DNA from: Breviolum minutum Mf 1.05b.01
Taxonomy: Eukaryota > Sar > Dinophyceae > Suessiales > Symbiodiniaceae
Direction of reading: 5' to 3'
DNA: 64,000 bases
Assembly: GCA_000507305.1 (NCBI GenBank)
Contig: DF239129.1
Coordinates: forward strand, 247,531-311,530
Below the pieces are notes generated by a model. It did not search any database, was not told where the DNA came from, and was given only the letters and a program-made list of their open reading frames with translations. Made by a program: the position numbers and the translations under genes. Positions 55,158 through 64,000 of the stretch are shown piece after piece. The stretch's first letter is position 1. Each line of letters opens with the position of its first letter.

Positions 55158-56178
55158 TTGAACCGTTGGACCTCCGAGACGACACGGGCTGTTTTGGGTC
55201 GTGGAACCTCGTCCAAGCTTCAAGTCTTCTTGTTAAAGTCGAAAAAAAGGATATCATAACGAAATGTTCACCGGAAATGTTTTTGAAAGAAAGAATTCCA
55301 TTGAAGAAAAGTTACAAAAAATGTCACCCTTTTCCTTCCATTTTATTTTGGTTTAAGTCAGAGCTGAAAAGGTGAAGTCGTTGGTGCAAAGGCGGTGAAA
55401 AACTCCCAGGTATCCCACCACCTTCATGGTATCTATGAGACCGGTATATCTACCCGAGATGCTTGATCTTTATGGCAAAGTAGTAGGTATAAATATACCA
55501 GTCCTAGGGATGCTGGCGATTGCAATGAAGAGATTGAATCAATTCAGGAATTCGGCGGGTTGCCCCGCAAGGAATCTCAAACTGCACAAGGTACGGTTGA
55601 TGGAAGAAATCCTGCACCTGGGATGTAAAAACCCGTCATGAACAATGGGAGAATATCCGGAACAGCTGGTTTTGGGGATTTGTTTCCATCAATAGCATGT
55701 CAACATAAAGTTATACCACTCCTTCTTTTACCTTATGATTTTACATGCCTTTTTAATCACTCCTTTCTTGACTCCCTTCCAACCACTAGCAGTCTCCAAT
55801 GACAAAGTGGACAAAAATTCGGATTCACGTTATCTGCTTGTTCTCTTCGTACTTGTTTATCTTTTCGTGCCGGAACGGAATAATTCTCATTGCTTCGTCA
55901 AGCAAAACAAGATTGGGTCACAAAAGTCTGATCATTTTCTTCGAAAAAATGGTTTCAAGCAAGTCCTAAAACCAAAGAGCACAAAAGGTAGAGATCCACA
56001 TTTTTTGTGCCAACAGTCACCTTTTATAAATATAGGTCAACATAAGTCGCCAAAAAGTTCCTTGGCTCGGCTCCACGACCTCCGGAGACCCGGGTATCGG
56101 AAACTCGTTGGAATATATTTTTACGGAAGTATGAAGCTGGTCCCGCGACGTTTTTTGAAACTATCCAAGCTGGAAATT
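55158..56178 (-). CDS. Two phase-matched exons, unrecognised
   Basis: Exon 56125-56178 (ISSLDSFKKRRGTSFIL, acceptor gcctagtttgtccag, donor cc|gtaaaa) joins 55158-55228 (RLEAWTRFHDPKQPVSSRRS, acceptor cgactttaacaag, donor a|gttctg) in phase 2/1. Basic, possibly disordered. A 162-aa + strand ORF at 55735-56223 overlaps but is less convincing. Confidence 0.38.
55427..55510 (+). repeat. Dispersed hairpin element, copy 5
   Basis: atctatgagaccggtatatc opens the left arm, and ggtataaatataccagtcct closes the right. The loop ttgatctttatggcaaagta matches the family core. It lies in the intron between 56125 and 55228. Confidence 0.65.
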
Positions 56179-56725
56179 CTGGACAAACTAGGCATGTTGG
56201 TGAAGAAATCTTCGAAGTGTTGATTAAAAACCACCCAATTGAAGAATGTGCTTGTCAAGGAAATCTTTCTCAATTTGGGGAGGTGAAACTCAGAAAACAT
56301 TTGAAACCATCACCTAGTTTTCAACGAGAAAGGATTCGTAATCATCATAGCAATCATCACCTTTGGAGACCGGAAAATCTTCCAACCCTTCAACCACCTA
56401 TAATTGGTGGTTCGGGTATGTTGAGGGTGCTGTTTTCTCTTGGCCTACAAAACATCAAATTTTTCGAAACGGATTTCTACTATAGGGAGAGGCACTCAAA
56501 CCACCAACTTAATCACCAACCTCCATAGCCATCAGTCGCCAGTCGGGCAAGATGAACAATATCCCACAAGTAGGTGTATGTGTATATATATATATCCTTA
56601 TATTTATGAGAGTTACATTACATTTAGTTGACTGTATGCAAAAATATAATTGTACGCCTTAGAAACATCAATATGCTCAGATTCCTAGTTCCCCACGAGA
56701 ATCTCAACTATTGATGGGAATCCAA

Positions 56726-57492
56726 TCACCCCTTGTACAAGCCTCGTTGAGGCCAAAAGGTTTGGTAGTTTAGGCTGCCTTCTGTACTGTAATCCGAAAA
56801 CAAGGTAGAATACTGAAGCAACATTCCAACAACCCGTTCACAAGCATCCATTTTGTTGTACAAAAAGCCTTCTATAATATACCAGCAAAAAAAAGAAGAA
56901 CCAAATAGAGCATCTTGAATATTGGCACAAACTCCACTCCATTCACTGAGGTTGGGGGTCGCAGGACCAGGACGGCTCGCGACAACTACGGTATTGGCGC
57001 TCCATTTGGAGCGAGAAGCAACCAAAAGCGTTTCGCGTGTGACAAAAAAAAAGCACGGTGCGAACATGATCCATACTCAATTTCAGATGAGCGAATAATA
57101 TATCATATATATATATATAGTCTATAGTCATGTACAGCATATGTCATCTCATTTTGGCTAATGTGAAGGTGCATTTGCATCCATGAATACTGTTCAAGTA
57201 GATTCATAGATGATGTGCTTCAGTTGCTCCCTGAATCTATTCAATCTCCGAAATGAGCAGCGTCGAAAACCCGCTAGTATCTTTGGATTCAGTATGGATA
57301 AGGATTTGTTCATCATTCCAGGTATGTGACACCCTCTGAAAAGTAATTTTTGGGCCCTTCACAAAAAGCTACCTCTTTTTTGGGGGCTGTGCTACTTCTG
57401 GCCCAAAATATCCTTTCCTTTTAGAAATCCAACAACTTCGGCTTTTCGACGGTGCAAGCATTTCTGCTGCCTGCAGGGCCCAGACCTTATGG
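56726..57492 (-). CDS. Two phase-matched exons ending an unrecognised gene
   Basis: Exon 57437-57492 (HKVWALQAAEMLAPSKSR, acceptor caaggttttcag, donor a|gttgtt) joins 56726-56871 (GFLYNKMDACERVVGMLLQY then STLFSDYSTEGSLNYQ, TGA) in phase 1/2. The acceptor tttgctggtatattatag is strong. The RNA-binding or enzymatic role is unknown. Confidence 0.43.
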
Positions 57493-57840
57493 CTGAAAAC
57501 CTTGACAGTTTGAGCTCTACGAGGTGGATTCTAGATTTACTAGATACGAGTTGTGCAAGGGAAAAGAAGCACGTCACTCAAAAGCCCCCCGAGAAAAATG
57601 AAACATCCTTCGTGGCATTCACGGAAAACATAGGAAGCTGGCCCCAGATGTTTTTTTTGCTTCTGCAACTGTGCAGGGTCCTAGGCGTGCTTTCAAGGAT
57701 AGAAATTCATAGAAACGGCAGGGGTTTAACCTGGGTTGGCAGTTTGACCCTGAATCAAAGCCAGAATCCTTTCCATTTGAATTAAGCCTTTCTATTTGTG
57801 GCTTTCAGGTCTATATAGTTGTCTTTAAAAAAAAGTACCT

Positions 57841-58005
57841 CTAACACCGAGATCCAATGGCCAAAGCGCGGTGTCTGGGCCCATCCGTACAACAAAAAAC
57901 TGCTCGGCCCGTTTCGACCGTTTCCGACCGCGCCGGATTCACAGTGGCCCCGTTCAACGTCCCCCAAAACGGCAGCGGAGTTTTCGCACACCGAAAGAGG
58001 TCTGT
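57841..58005 (-). CDS. Candidate exon, unrecognised
   Basis: Acceptor gtttccccctaaaag (strong). 54 codons TDLFRCAKTPLPFWGTLNGA, TVNPARSETVETGRAV... to a TAG; a donor at gca|gttttt is possible. The region is the most GC-rich in the window apart from the LINE, and several frames are open. Confidence 0.38.
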   Translation of the reverse strand, partial: TDLFRCAKTPLPFWGTLNGATVNPARSETVETGRAVFCCTDGPRHRALAIGSRC

Positions 58006-58613
58006 CTTTTAGGGGGAAACGGGGGGGGTGGAATCACGGTGTCCACGGTGTCCCTGTTGGAATGTCAAGCCAGGCTCACCTTGAGAAAAAAAGGAGAAGC
58101 CAGACACTTGACGCTCTTAGCTGTCTTTGACACATGCAACCCGAGCCACTTGAAACACTTGAAACGGGGGAAGAGACCTGTTTCAAACACTTTTTAAAGT
58201 CTAAATCAGCAAGAGTGGCATCACCCTTTTAGGGTTTCAAGACACATGGACCACATGAACCTAATTGAACATTGGAATTTTCAATACAACATGTTCGTCT
58301 TGAAACATCACTTTTCTTGAGATTCATAGGTTTTTCTTTTGTCCTATCCATGTAGGCTCAGGTTGCAGGAGGTGAATCGCTGAATGTCTTTGACATGGCC
58401 TAACTCAAGGGTTGCTACGAGCGAAGCTCCAGTTCTCTTCGTAACTCTTCCTTTTCCCACCTGGCTGGAGATTTCTCACAATGGCGAAGCCTTTTTTTGT
58501 GTCAGGACGCTTCATCAACAATGAAGTCCCATGTTGTACGGTAAGGAAAGAGAAACACGAAACAGTGGGAAGGTACCATAGTGCTGGACTTTGTCAGAAG
58601 GTAGTATATACAC

Positions 58614-58665
58614 TTCAGGGTGTTCTTGAAAGCAGTCACGGAAAGTGAAGGTTTAGAGCAATCCT
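58614..58665 (-). CDS. Candidate short exon, unrecognised
   Basis: Acceptor catttttagcag, donor aa|gtgtat, 16 codons DCSKPSLSVTAFKNTL, phases 1 and 2. Confidence 0.3.
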
Positions 58666-59460
58666 CTGCTAAAAATGTAATAGTCCTAACGGTCCCTGAT
58701 AGTAGATAGAGCGGTATCCCAAAATACAATCTGGATTTTTCGATTTCCATAGGGTAGTGCACCATGGAATCCATCTTCCCAATGAAACACGGCTAACCAT
58801 GTTCTCTCCGTTGTAAACAACCTATGTCTCTTCAAAAGCCAGGCACTTTATGCGGCGATTAAAGAACTTGGAATACCTTGGACCCGGTTTTAAAAACACT
58901 CCACGTCTGGGAGATCTTGGTCTTGTTTTGCTCTTTGCGGAGGTTTTGGGTTTTTCATCCACTATTTGACAAAGCAACTTGTGATGTGAAATTTCGTATT
59001 TACCACAGCAACTTCCAGGCACCAACTGAGGACATGTTCAGTGAAAGCTGTAGCTTTACCCGGACATTAGCTTAGACATTCCTGATTGAACATATTTCGG
59101 TTTCCTTTTAGCAAATAATTTAAAGTTATTTTCTACTTATAATATGAGGATTTTTTTTCCAGGTGAAAGTGGAAAACATGGTGAACTTCAGGTGAACACC
59201 TTGACTTTCGAACAGCAGGCGAAGCTGGAACCTTGAAAAGCGTTTCAAAGATCTTCAGTTTTAGAAGATCTCTGAGTAAAATCATGGTATCCAAACTAAC
59301 CCAACCGTAAGAATCCATAAATCAGACTCAATTTTTCACCACCTTCCTGTCCTGTTTTTGTTTGCTCAGTTTTTCAGGCCAGTTTTCGGGCCATCATTTC
59401 TGAATGGCACCTTTTGAATGCTATTTGTAGTCCCCAAAAATCAACAAAAACGTTTCCTGA

Positions 59461-60565
59461 TTAAATGAACCATTTCAGTTTGCTTGGGAGCTCGCCCATC
59501 ATTGTTTCCTGCCTGAGTTGTTGAATCTCTTCCCTTTGTCTTGTCAATTCATCCACCAAGGCAGCCATCTGCTTTCCTCGGCAGCTGTTGCTGTTGCCAT
59601 TGAATGCGAGGAAATTTCCTTCTTGGAAAGATCATTCAAAATCATTCAACCTGAGTTGCTGAGTCGTGTATTCAGAAAAATCATTCCAAGTTTGGCAGTT
59701 TCAGCCCTTATGCTGATGGATTTTGAAAGAATCTATACCTGGATCTTCCACAAATATAGAAAGGTCTGCCTTCTGGTACTGTTTTGGATGAATTTCGGCA
59801 CAAACTTTACAAAAGGAAGATTCAGGTCCCATTTATCTCAGAAATGGCTTTTGATACATTTCCCTCCATTTGGAATGAATACTGTTTTGCAAATCTGAAA
59901 GTTGCTGGCCAAATCTGAAAGTTGCTGAAAGGCTGGTAGCGGAAAGGGAACTGCTGGTAGCTCCTTTCTAACCAAGCATCGCATCAAGGCTGACCCTTCC
60001 GGAGGTCCCATCTCCTGGTGGGTTTCAGCACAGTTCACCGCTTGCGAGATTGCGAGGCCAACTTACGTTTTTCGGGCACCAGCGGAAACTGTGGAAACAT
60101 ACGGTTTCAAAAAAAAAACAACAGCCCCCAAAAAAACATGTCTATAGAGATGATTGAATAAAGAGCATATTGCCATTTAAAACTTTCTCCTTCTGTCCGT
60201 TAATTACAGTATGAATCAATCTAAATACCTGAAAAAGTGAAGTCCTTGGACAGGAGAATTTCAGATCTCCGGTCCTGTCTCCCCTCCATGCTGAGATCAG
60301 GTTGCCCCAAAAATTCACCAAGAACAAAACTCCCGAAACCTGGAGGGTCTAAAGATTTTTGAAGGCCAACGCATTCCCTTAGAATATGGTAATTTTCAGG
60401 GTGTATTGGGTGTTGAGACTTGCCACAAGATGTTGCCACATCAACTTATCGAGGACCACCCCTTGGTGGGATGACCCAAGGGTGGCCCCGGGCGGATATC
60501 GTTGCTGCGGTTTTTGGGAATCTTTCATGCCTGAGGTGGGGGACACATCTCGCTTTTCTTTGGAC
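59461..60565 (-). CDS. Four-exon 3' end of a gene with a coiled-coil C-terminus
   Basis: Exons 60446-60565, 60229-60377, 59973-60040 and 59461-59571; joins agree in phase (2/1, 1/2, 0/0). Readings: SKEKRDVSPTSGMKDSQKPQ, ECVGLQKSLDPPGFGSFVLG with EGRQDRRSEILLSKDF, NCAETHQEMGPPEGSALMRC, and ALVDELTRQREEIQQLRQET, a clear heptad coiled coil, ending at TAA. The donor tttttcag|gtattt is textbook. The first intron would be only 68 bases, so that border may be wrong. Hydrophilic N-terminal part; family unknown. Confidence 0.45.
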
Positions 60566-60912
60566 CTGAAAATTGGTTGATGAAATATATACCGTATTAG
60601 ATTAGTAATTAGTATATCTTTAACTTTACAGCAATATAGCCGTGAAAGGTGGAACTGCAATTTAAACACTCTGCTGACTTTCCGCCATCAAAAATTGGCC
60701 CAAACTCCCGAAAGGTCGGAAGATTGGCACGAACAATGATGGGGTTGTATGGCATCTCGGTGTCTCAAATTTGTGTCGTGACTTGTCTAAAATGGAGCTT
60801 CACTTCCCCAGTTAGAGGCTGGATGATTCCTATTTCAATGATTTTTTTCTTTTCCTCAGCCTCACAACTCCCAAAAACTGTGACGATTTTGGGTATATAT
60901 TTAGATTCGAGC

Positions 60913-61047
60913 CTTGAAGAAACAAGTCCAGAAAAATAACATCATGCATTTTCTCCCCATCTGTTTGAACAAAAAAGGTGGCCACATGTTCAGTGTCACA
61001 TCCAGGTTGAACGACATCACATCCCACCCGATCCATCCCAATCCCGC
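60913..61047 (-). CDS. Candidate exon, unrecognised
   Basis: Acceptor catggtctcag, 44 codons GIGMDRVGCDVVQPGCDTEH then VATFFVQTDGEKMHDVIFLD, probable GC donor g|gctcga. Strongly protein-like; it likely precedes the gene at 59461-60565, though the phase does not fit directly. Confidence 0.42.
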
Positions 61048-62159
61048 CTGAGACCATGCTTCCTTGGGACAAATCTCATCAAGGCCTGTAGCGTTTCACC
61101 ACCACGTGCCCCAAATTCCTAACATGAAATGATAGATTAAGAAAGATATAGGATCACTGCCCATCAAGTACAATAGTTGTGGAATATCAAAATATCTGAA
61201 GATTATTTCAAGCATTCCAAAGATGGCGAAATTGATCACTTTTCACCTACAGATCATTTCGGAATGCTCCGAAACCGCCTTTTGATCAATGGTTAATTGG
61301 CTAAAGAATAATTGGAAAGGGATCGTCACTTGGGGAGCTGCTTAAAGTAGCAAACGGCCACCATTAACCAACTAACCATGCCGGCCTGTTTGCTAAGAAG
61401 TGTTCTATCTTGGGGCCTGTACTAGATTACGAAATCAAACGGTGATGGCAATGGTGATGATTTTGGAACGATTTTCCATGTCGGCAGGATATTTAATGGG
61501 AATATCACCTGACTGAGACCTTCAATTGGTAGCGGTCCACCTGAATGAATGTGATCATGCTTCAACAACCTGGAAAAATGGGGCTTTGAAAATAGCTGTT
61601 CGGAATTTCCAAATACAAACATACCAAGCCAAAAAACAAAAACAGTGGCACTTGGTTATAGCACTAGGGCCGTTAGAAAAAAGCCCCAGTAATCTGATTA
61701 AAACCGCAGTTGCAAAGTGGCTACAAACAACGATGATGTTTGGTCACCGAATCTCTTCATGCAAAATATTGAAGAATCATTTTTAAGAATCACCTGCCGC
61801 ATCATTAGATAGCAACGTTTCCCAAAGAAAACTCTGGAAAACTCTGCAGCTCGGTGATTTCTTTTATGCCTGGAATCATGGAATCATATTTCCTCAGATT
61901 CCAATGAAAATTGGTCCTAACTCAGGTGAAGATCGGACCCATTTCCACATCTTCAAATTTGCCAAATATTTCGTGGGGAAGCTTGCGAAAGTAAACCAGT
62001 TTGCGAAAATGTCACGAGATGACGTTAGAAGCTTCTCGTTACCGCATTGCTTGCAAGAGGTAGCCTCTAAAGCGCGTTTCCCGCATGAAGGGCTTTAGAT
62101 ACCGACTTTGAGATATGTGGAAATTCTTTTGGATACTCCCAGCCACTCTCTATCCTCAC
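61048..62159. other. No gene firmly resolved
   Basis: AT-rich. A 29-base - strand stretch near 61525-61570 (acceptor ccccatttttccag, donor ag|gtggac) could be a micro-exon. Nothing else is convincing. Confidence 0.35.
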
Positions 62160-62863
62160 CTGGTGTCGCACAGCTTTCCCATCGCTCTCGATACGAAGGG
62201 CGAAGGTGTAAGGTGTCATGACACAAGGCGCACGCGCAGCTGTCCGAAGGAACGCTGCTCCAACATCTTTCACACAACAACAGTCGATCGCCTCAGCAAA
62301 ATCAACGATGTGAGCGACTTCGGCCTCGTAGATTCCAGGTGTAAGTGGTTGTGGGCACCTTGAAACTATATGAGAATTTCGAAACTGTTGTCGATTTTCT
62401 AAAAATTCTGATAAAGGAATCCCTTTTGACTGACACATACTGACACCATTGCTGATCAGCGAACAAAGGCAGGGGTTCCTGTGGGCTCCTTTTAGATGAA
62501 AATATACTTCGCATGTGCTCCCCCGCCCAGTAACAATCACCACCGGGATCTTTATATATGGAAAAAAAACATGGTTGGTCAGTCTTCTATCGATTCTAAG
62601 ATTCAATTGTGGGGGAACAGCAAGCCTTCCAATTCCAATTCTCACCCATGTTCATCCATACTTTCATCCAACCTCTTTCAAAAGGGACAAAGGTTCGCTG
62701 TATTTTCCCAGTACTTTTTCCGTCCGCTGCTTTTTTCTTCAGTACAAGGTGACGTGCGACCAACGCGAACATGGGAGTTTTCTCCTTCAATTCCGTGCTA
62801 TTGCTCGCCCATTCGTCCCGGTACTCATCCACGTCTTTGCCAGTCTCATCCGTGTCGGTAAAC
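62160..62863 (-). CDS. Two phase-matched exons of an unrecognised gene
   Basis: Exon 62715-62863 (FTDTDETGKDVDEYRDEWAS, KTPMFALVARHLVLKKKAAD; acceptor cattttcacccgag|g, donor a|gtactg) joins 62160-62365 (IYEAEVAHIVDFAEAIDCCC, RAPCVMTPYTFALRIESDGK; donor cag|gtgagg) in phase 1/2. The second acceptor (catatag) is weak. Mixed acidic and basic helices. The overlapping + strand frame is less protein-like. Family unknown. Confidence 0.45.
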
Positions 62864-63518
62864 CTCGGGTGAAAATGCTGAACTTGGTGGAAGCAAGGGG
62901 AAAAATGAAAATGTTGAAACCTTTCTACAGTAAATCAACCAAAAAGAAAGAGGAAAAATTATGTTCAGTCTCAGCTGAGATAGATCATAGCTCAAAATCA
63001 TAAAAACATACATACAGTATGTTAAAAAAAACAACACTTAAAAAAATGACATTGTTTTGGGTATCCATTCAATCTATTCAATCCATCGTCCAATTTGAGG
63101 GGTGTACTTTAATGATGCTCTTGGTAAAAATGTGGCCTGAACGTCACTAGTCGGTTTGGGTGTCCAGCAATTCTTCCTAGAACCATCTGAGAGAGTGGGC
63201 CACCACAACTTGTTGTTCAGCAACTGCCACGTTCATTACAGTAAATCAAACTAGCAGCTCTCTCCCAGGAATCTTAAAATTACAAGACCGTGTGTCTTCT
63301 GCCCGGGAAGATCTATGGGTTTTTCCGTAGGGTTGACTTGACCCCCAAAAAGAAATCCATCTTTGGCCATCTTCAAGTGAATTCCCATCACAGAAGCCCT
63401 TGAAACTTGTGGATGGTCATGTTTTGCCCCAATAGCCTGGAAAATGCAATGGATTTCGAAGGATCTGGTGTTATTATGTCATTTCATGTTATTACATACA
63501 CGTTTTTAAAGAACTCAC

Positions 63519-63674
63519 AATTTCTGCGCACCTCGGTGCGTGCCGTCTTCCGTCCAAGATGCACTTGGACCGCCTGCTGCGGTGCCCACAGAGGTCCCGA
63601 GCGAAACCATTCGCCATGTAGCTCGGAGACACGGCACAAGTCCCCTGAGGTCGGAGACCCGTAAAAGGCAAAGA
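63519..63674 (-). CDS. Candidate exon, unrecognised
   Basis: Acceptor cttccaaatctccag (strong), donor t|gtgagt (strong), 51 codons, phases 1 and 1. Reads FAFYGSPTSGDLCRVSELHG then EWFRSGPLWAPQQAVQVHLG. GC-rich patch. No family recognised. Confidence 0.47.
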
Positions 63675-63888
63675 CTGGAGATTTGGAAGATGAAAAATCC
63701 ATTTAAAAAAATTATAGGACCGGATAACCCCACATGTTAACAACTCTCTGAGATACAAAATTTAGGTAAAAGAAACCGTGTGGAAAAATGATATAAAGAA
63801 GTAGGAGAATTGAAAGGAGGGAAGGGGGAAGATGTCGGGGGTGAGTTGTTGGTGTTGTTGTTGTTGTTGTCCACCAAAAAAAGACCGC

Positions 63889-64000
63889 CGCAAAAACACC
63901 ACCACAAAAACACCACCACAAAGAACACCACCACAAAGAACACCACCACGAAAACACCACCACAAACACACCACCACAAAAACACCACCACAAAAACACC
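63889..64000 (+). repeat. Minisatellite of CACCACCACAAAAACA-type units
   Basis: About seven units of 15-16 bases alternating caccaccac with aaaaac, aaagaac or aaacac, running off the right edge. Preceded by gttgttgttgtt. Related to the array at 37720-37830. Confidence 0.9.

Noticed and set aside
55735-56223. 162-aa + strand ORF
   Set aside because: Open but with mixed composition and no recognised motif; a phase-consistent - strand exon (56125-56178) overlaps it.
1-64000. tRNA, rRNA or snRNA genes
   Set aside because: I looked for B-box-like ggttcgaatcc and similar anchors and saw none; a covariance-model scan would be needed to exclude them.

Overview
The window looks like nuclear DNA of a dinoflagellate, most likely a symbiodiniacean-type alga. 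The reasons are: a LINE retroelement that carries its own DNA cytosine methyltransferase (a combination reported from dinoflagellates), a PPR segment of dinoflagellate style, degenerate TTTAGGG telomere-like DNA, many microsatellites, and short candidate exons whose acceptors favour AG|G and whose donors include GA and GC as well as GT. Everything here was read by eye; no alignment or gene finder was run.

The clearest object is the retrotransposon at 7089-17792 on the + strand. ORF1 (1574 aa) is a complete C5-cytosine methyltransferase followed by a long linker and a C-terminal coiled coil. ORF2 (1982 aa) carries an AP-type endonuclease, reverse transcriptase, a CCHC knuckle and RNase H. Both ORFs are undamaged. 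They lie in one frame and are separated by a single TGA followed by CTAG, the classic leaky-stop context, so the element may make a fused polyprotein of about 3,560 residues. A (CAA)n-rich tract at 18043-18127 may be its 3' tail.

Nearly all other coding signal is on the - strand, as short exons of about 14-93 codons recovered from splice sites plus open, protein-like reading frames. Several chains agree in splice phase: a PAP2-type phosphatase (3150-7058, possibly with a further exon at 18217-18363, which would put the LINE antisense in one of its introns); an unrecognised gene at 19186-20378; a thioredoxin-fold/nucleoredoxin-like gene (39064-42550); and chains at 27853-28211, 30943-31390, 35880-36153, 46162-48080, 52223-52732, 55158-56178, 56726-57492, 59461-60565 and 62160-62863. 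A PPR exon runs off the left edge. Single exons suggest a 2H-phosphoesterase (21863-21983) and an RRM protein (34697-34792). Co-directional - strand genes fit the one-way gene arrays of dinoflagellates. Most of these proteins are not recognised, and individual exon borders are uncertain.

Repeats make up much of the rest: a dispersed hairpin family of about 65-90 bp with five copies, a 44-bp tandem repeat, a minisatellite seen at two places, triplet and tetranucleotide arrays, and an assembly join with one N inside an exact 53-bp duplication (23666-23772).
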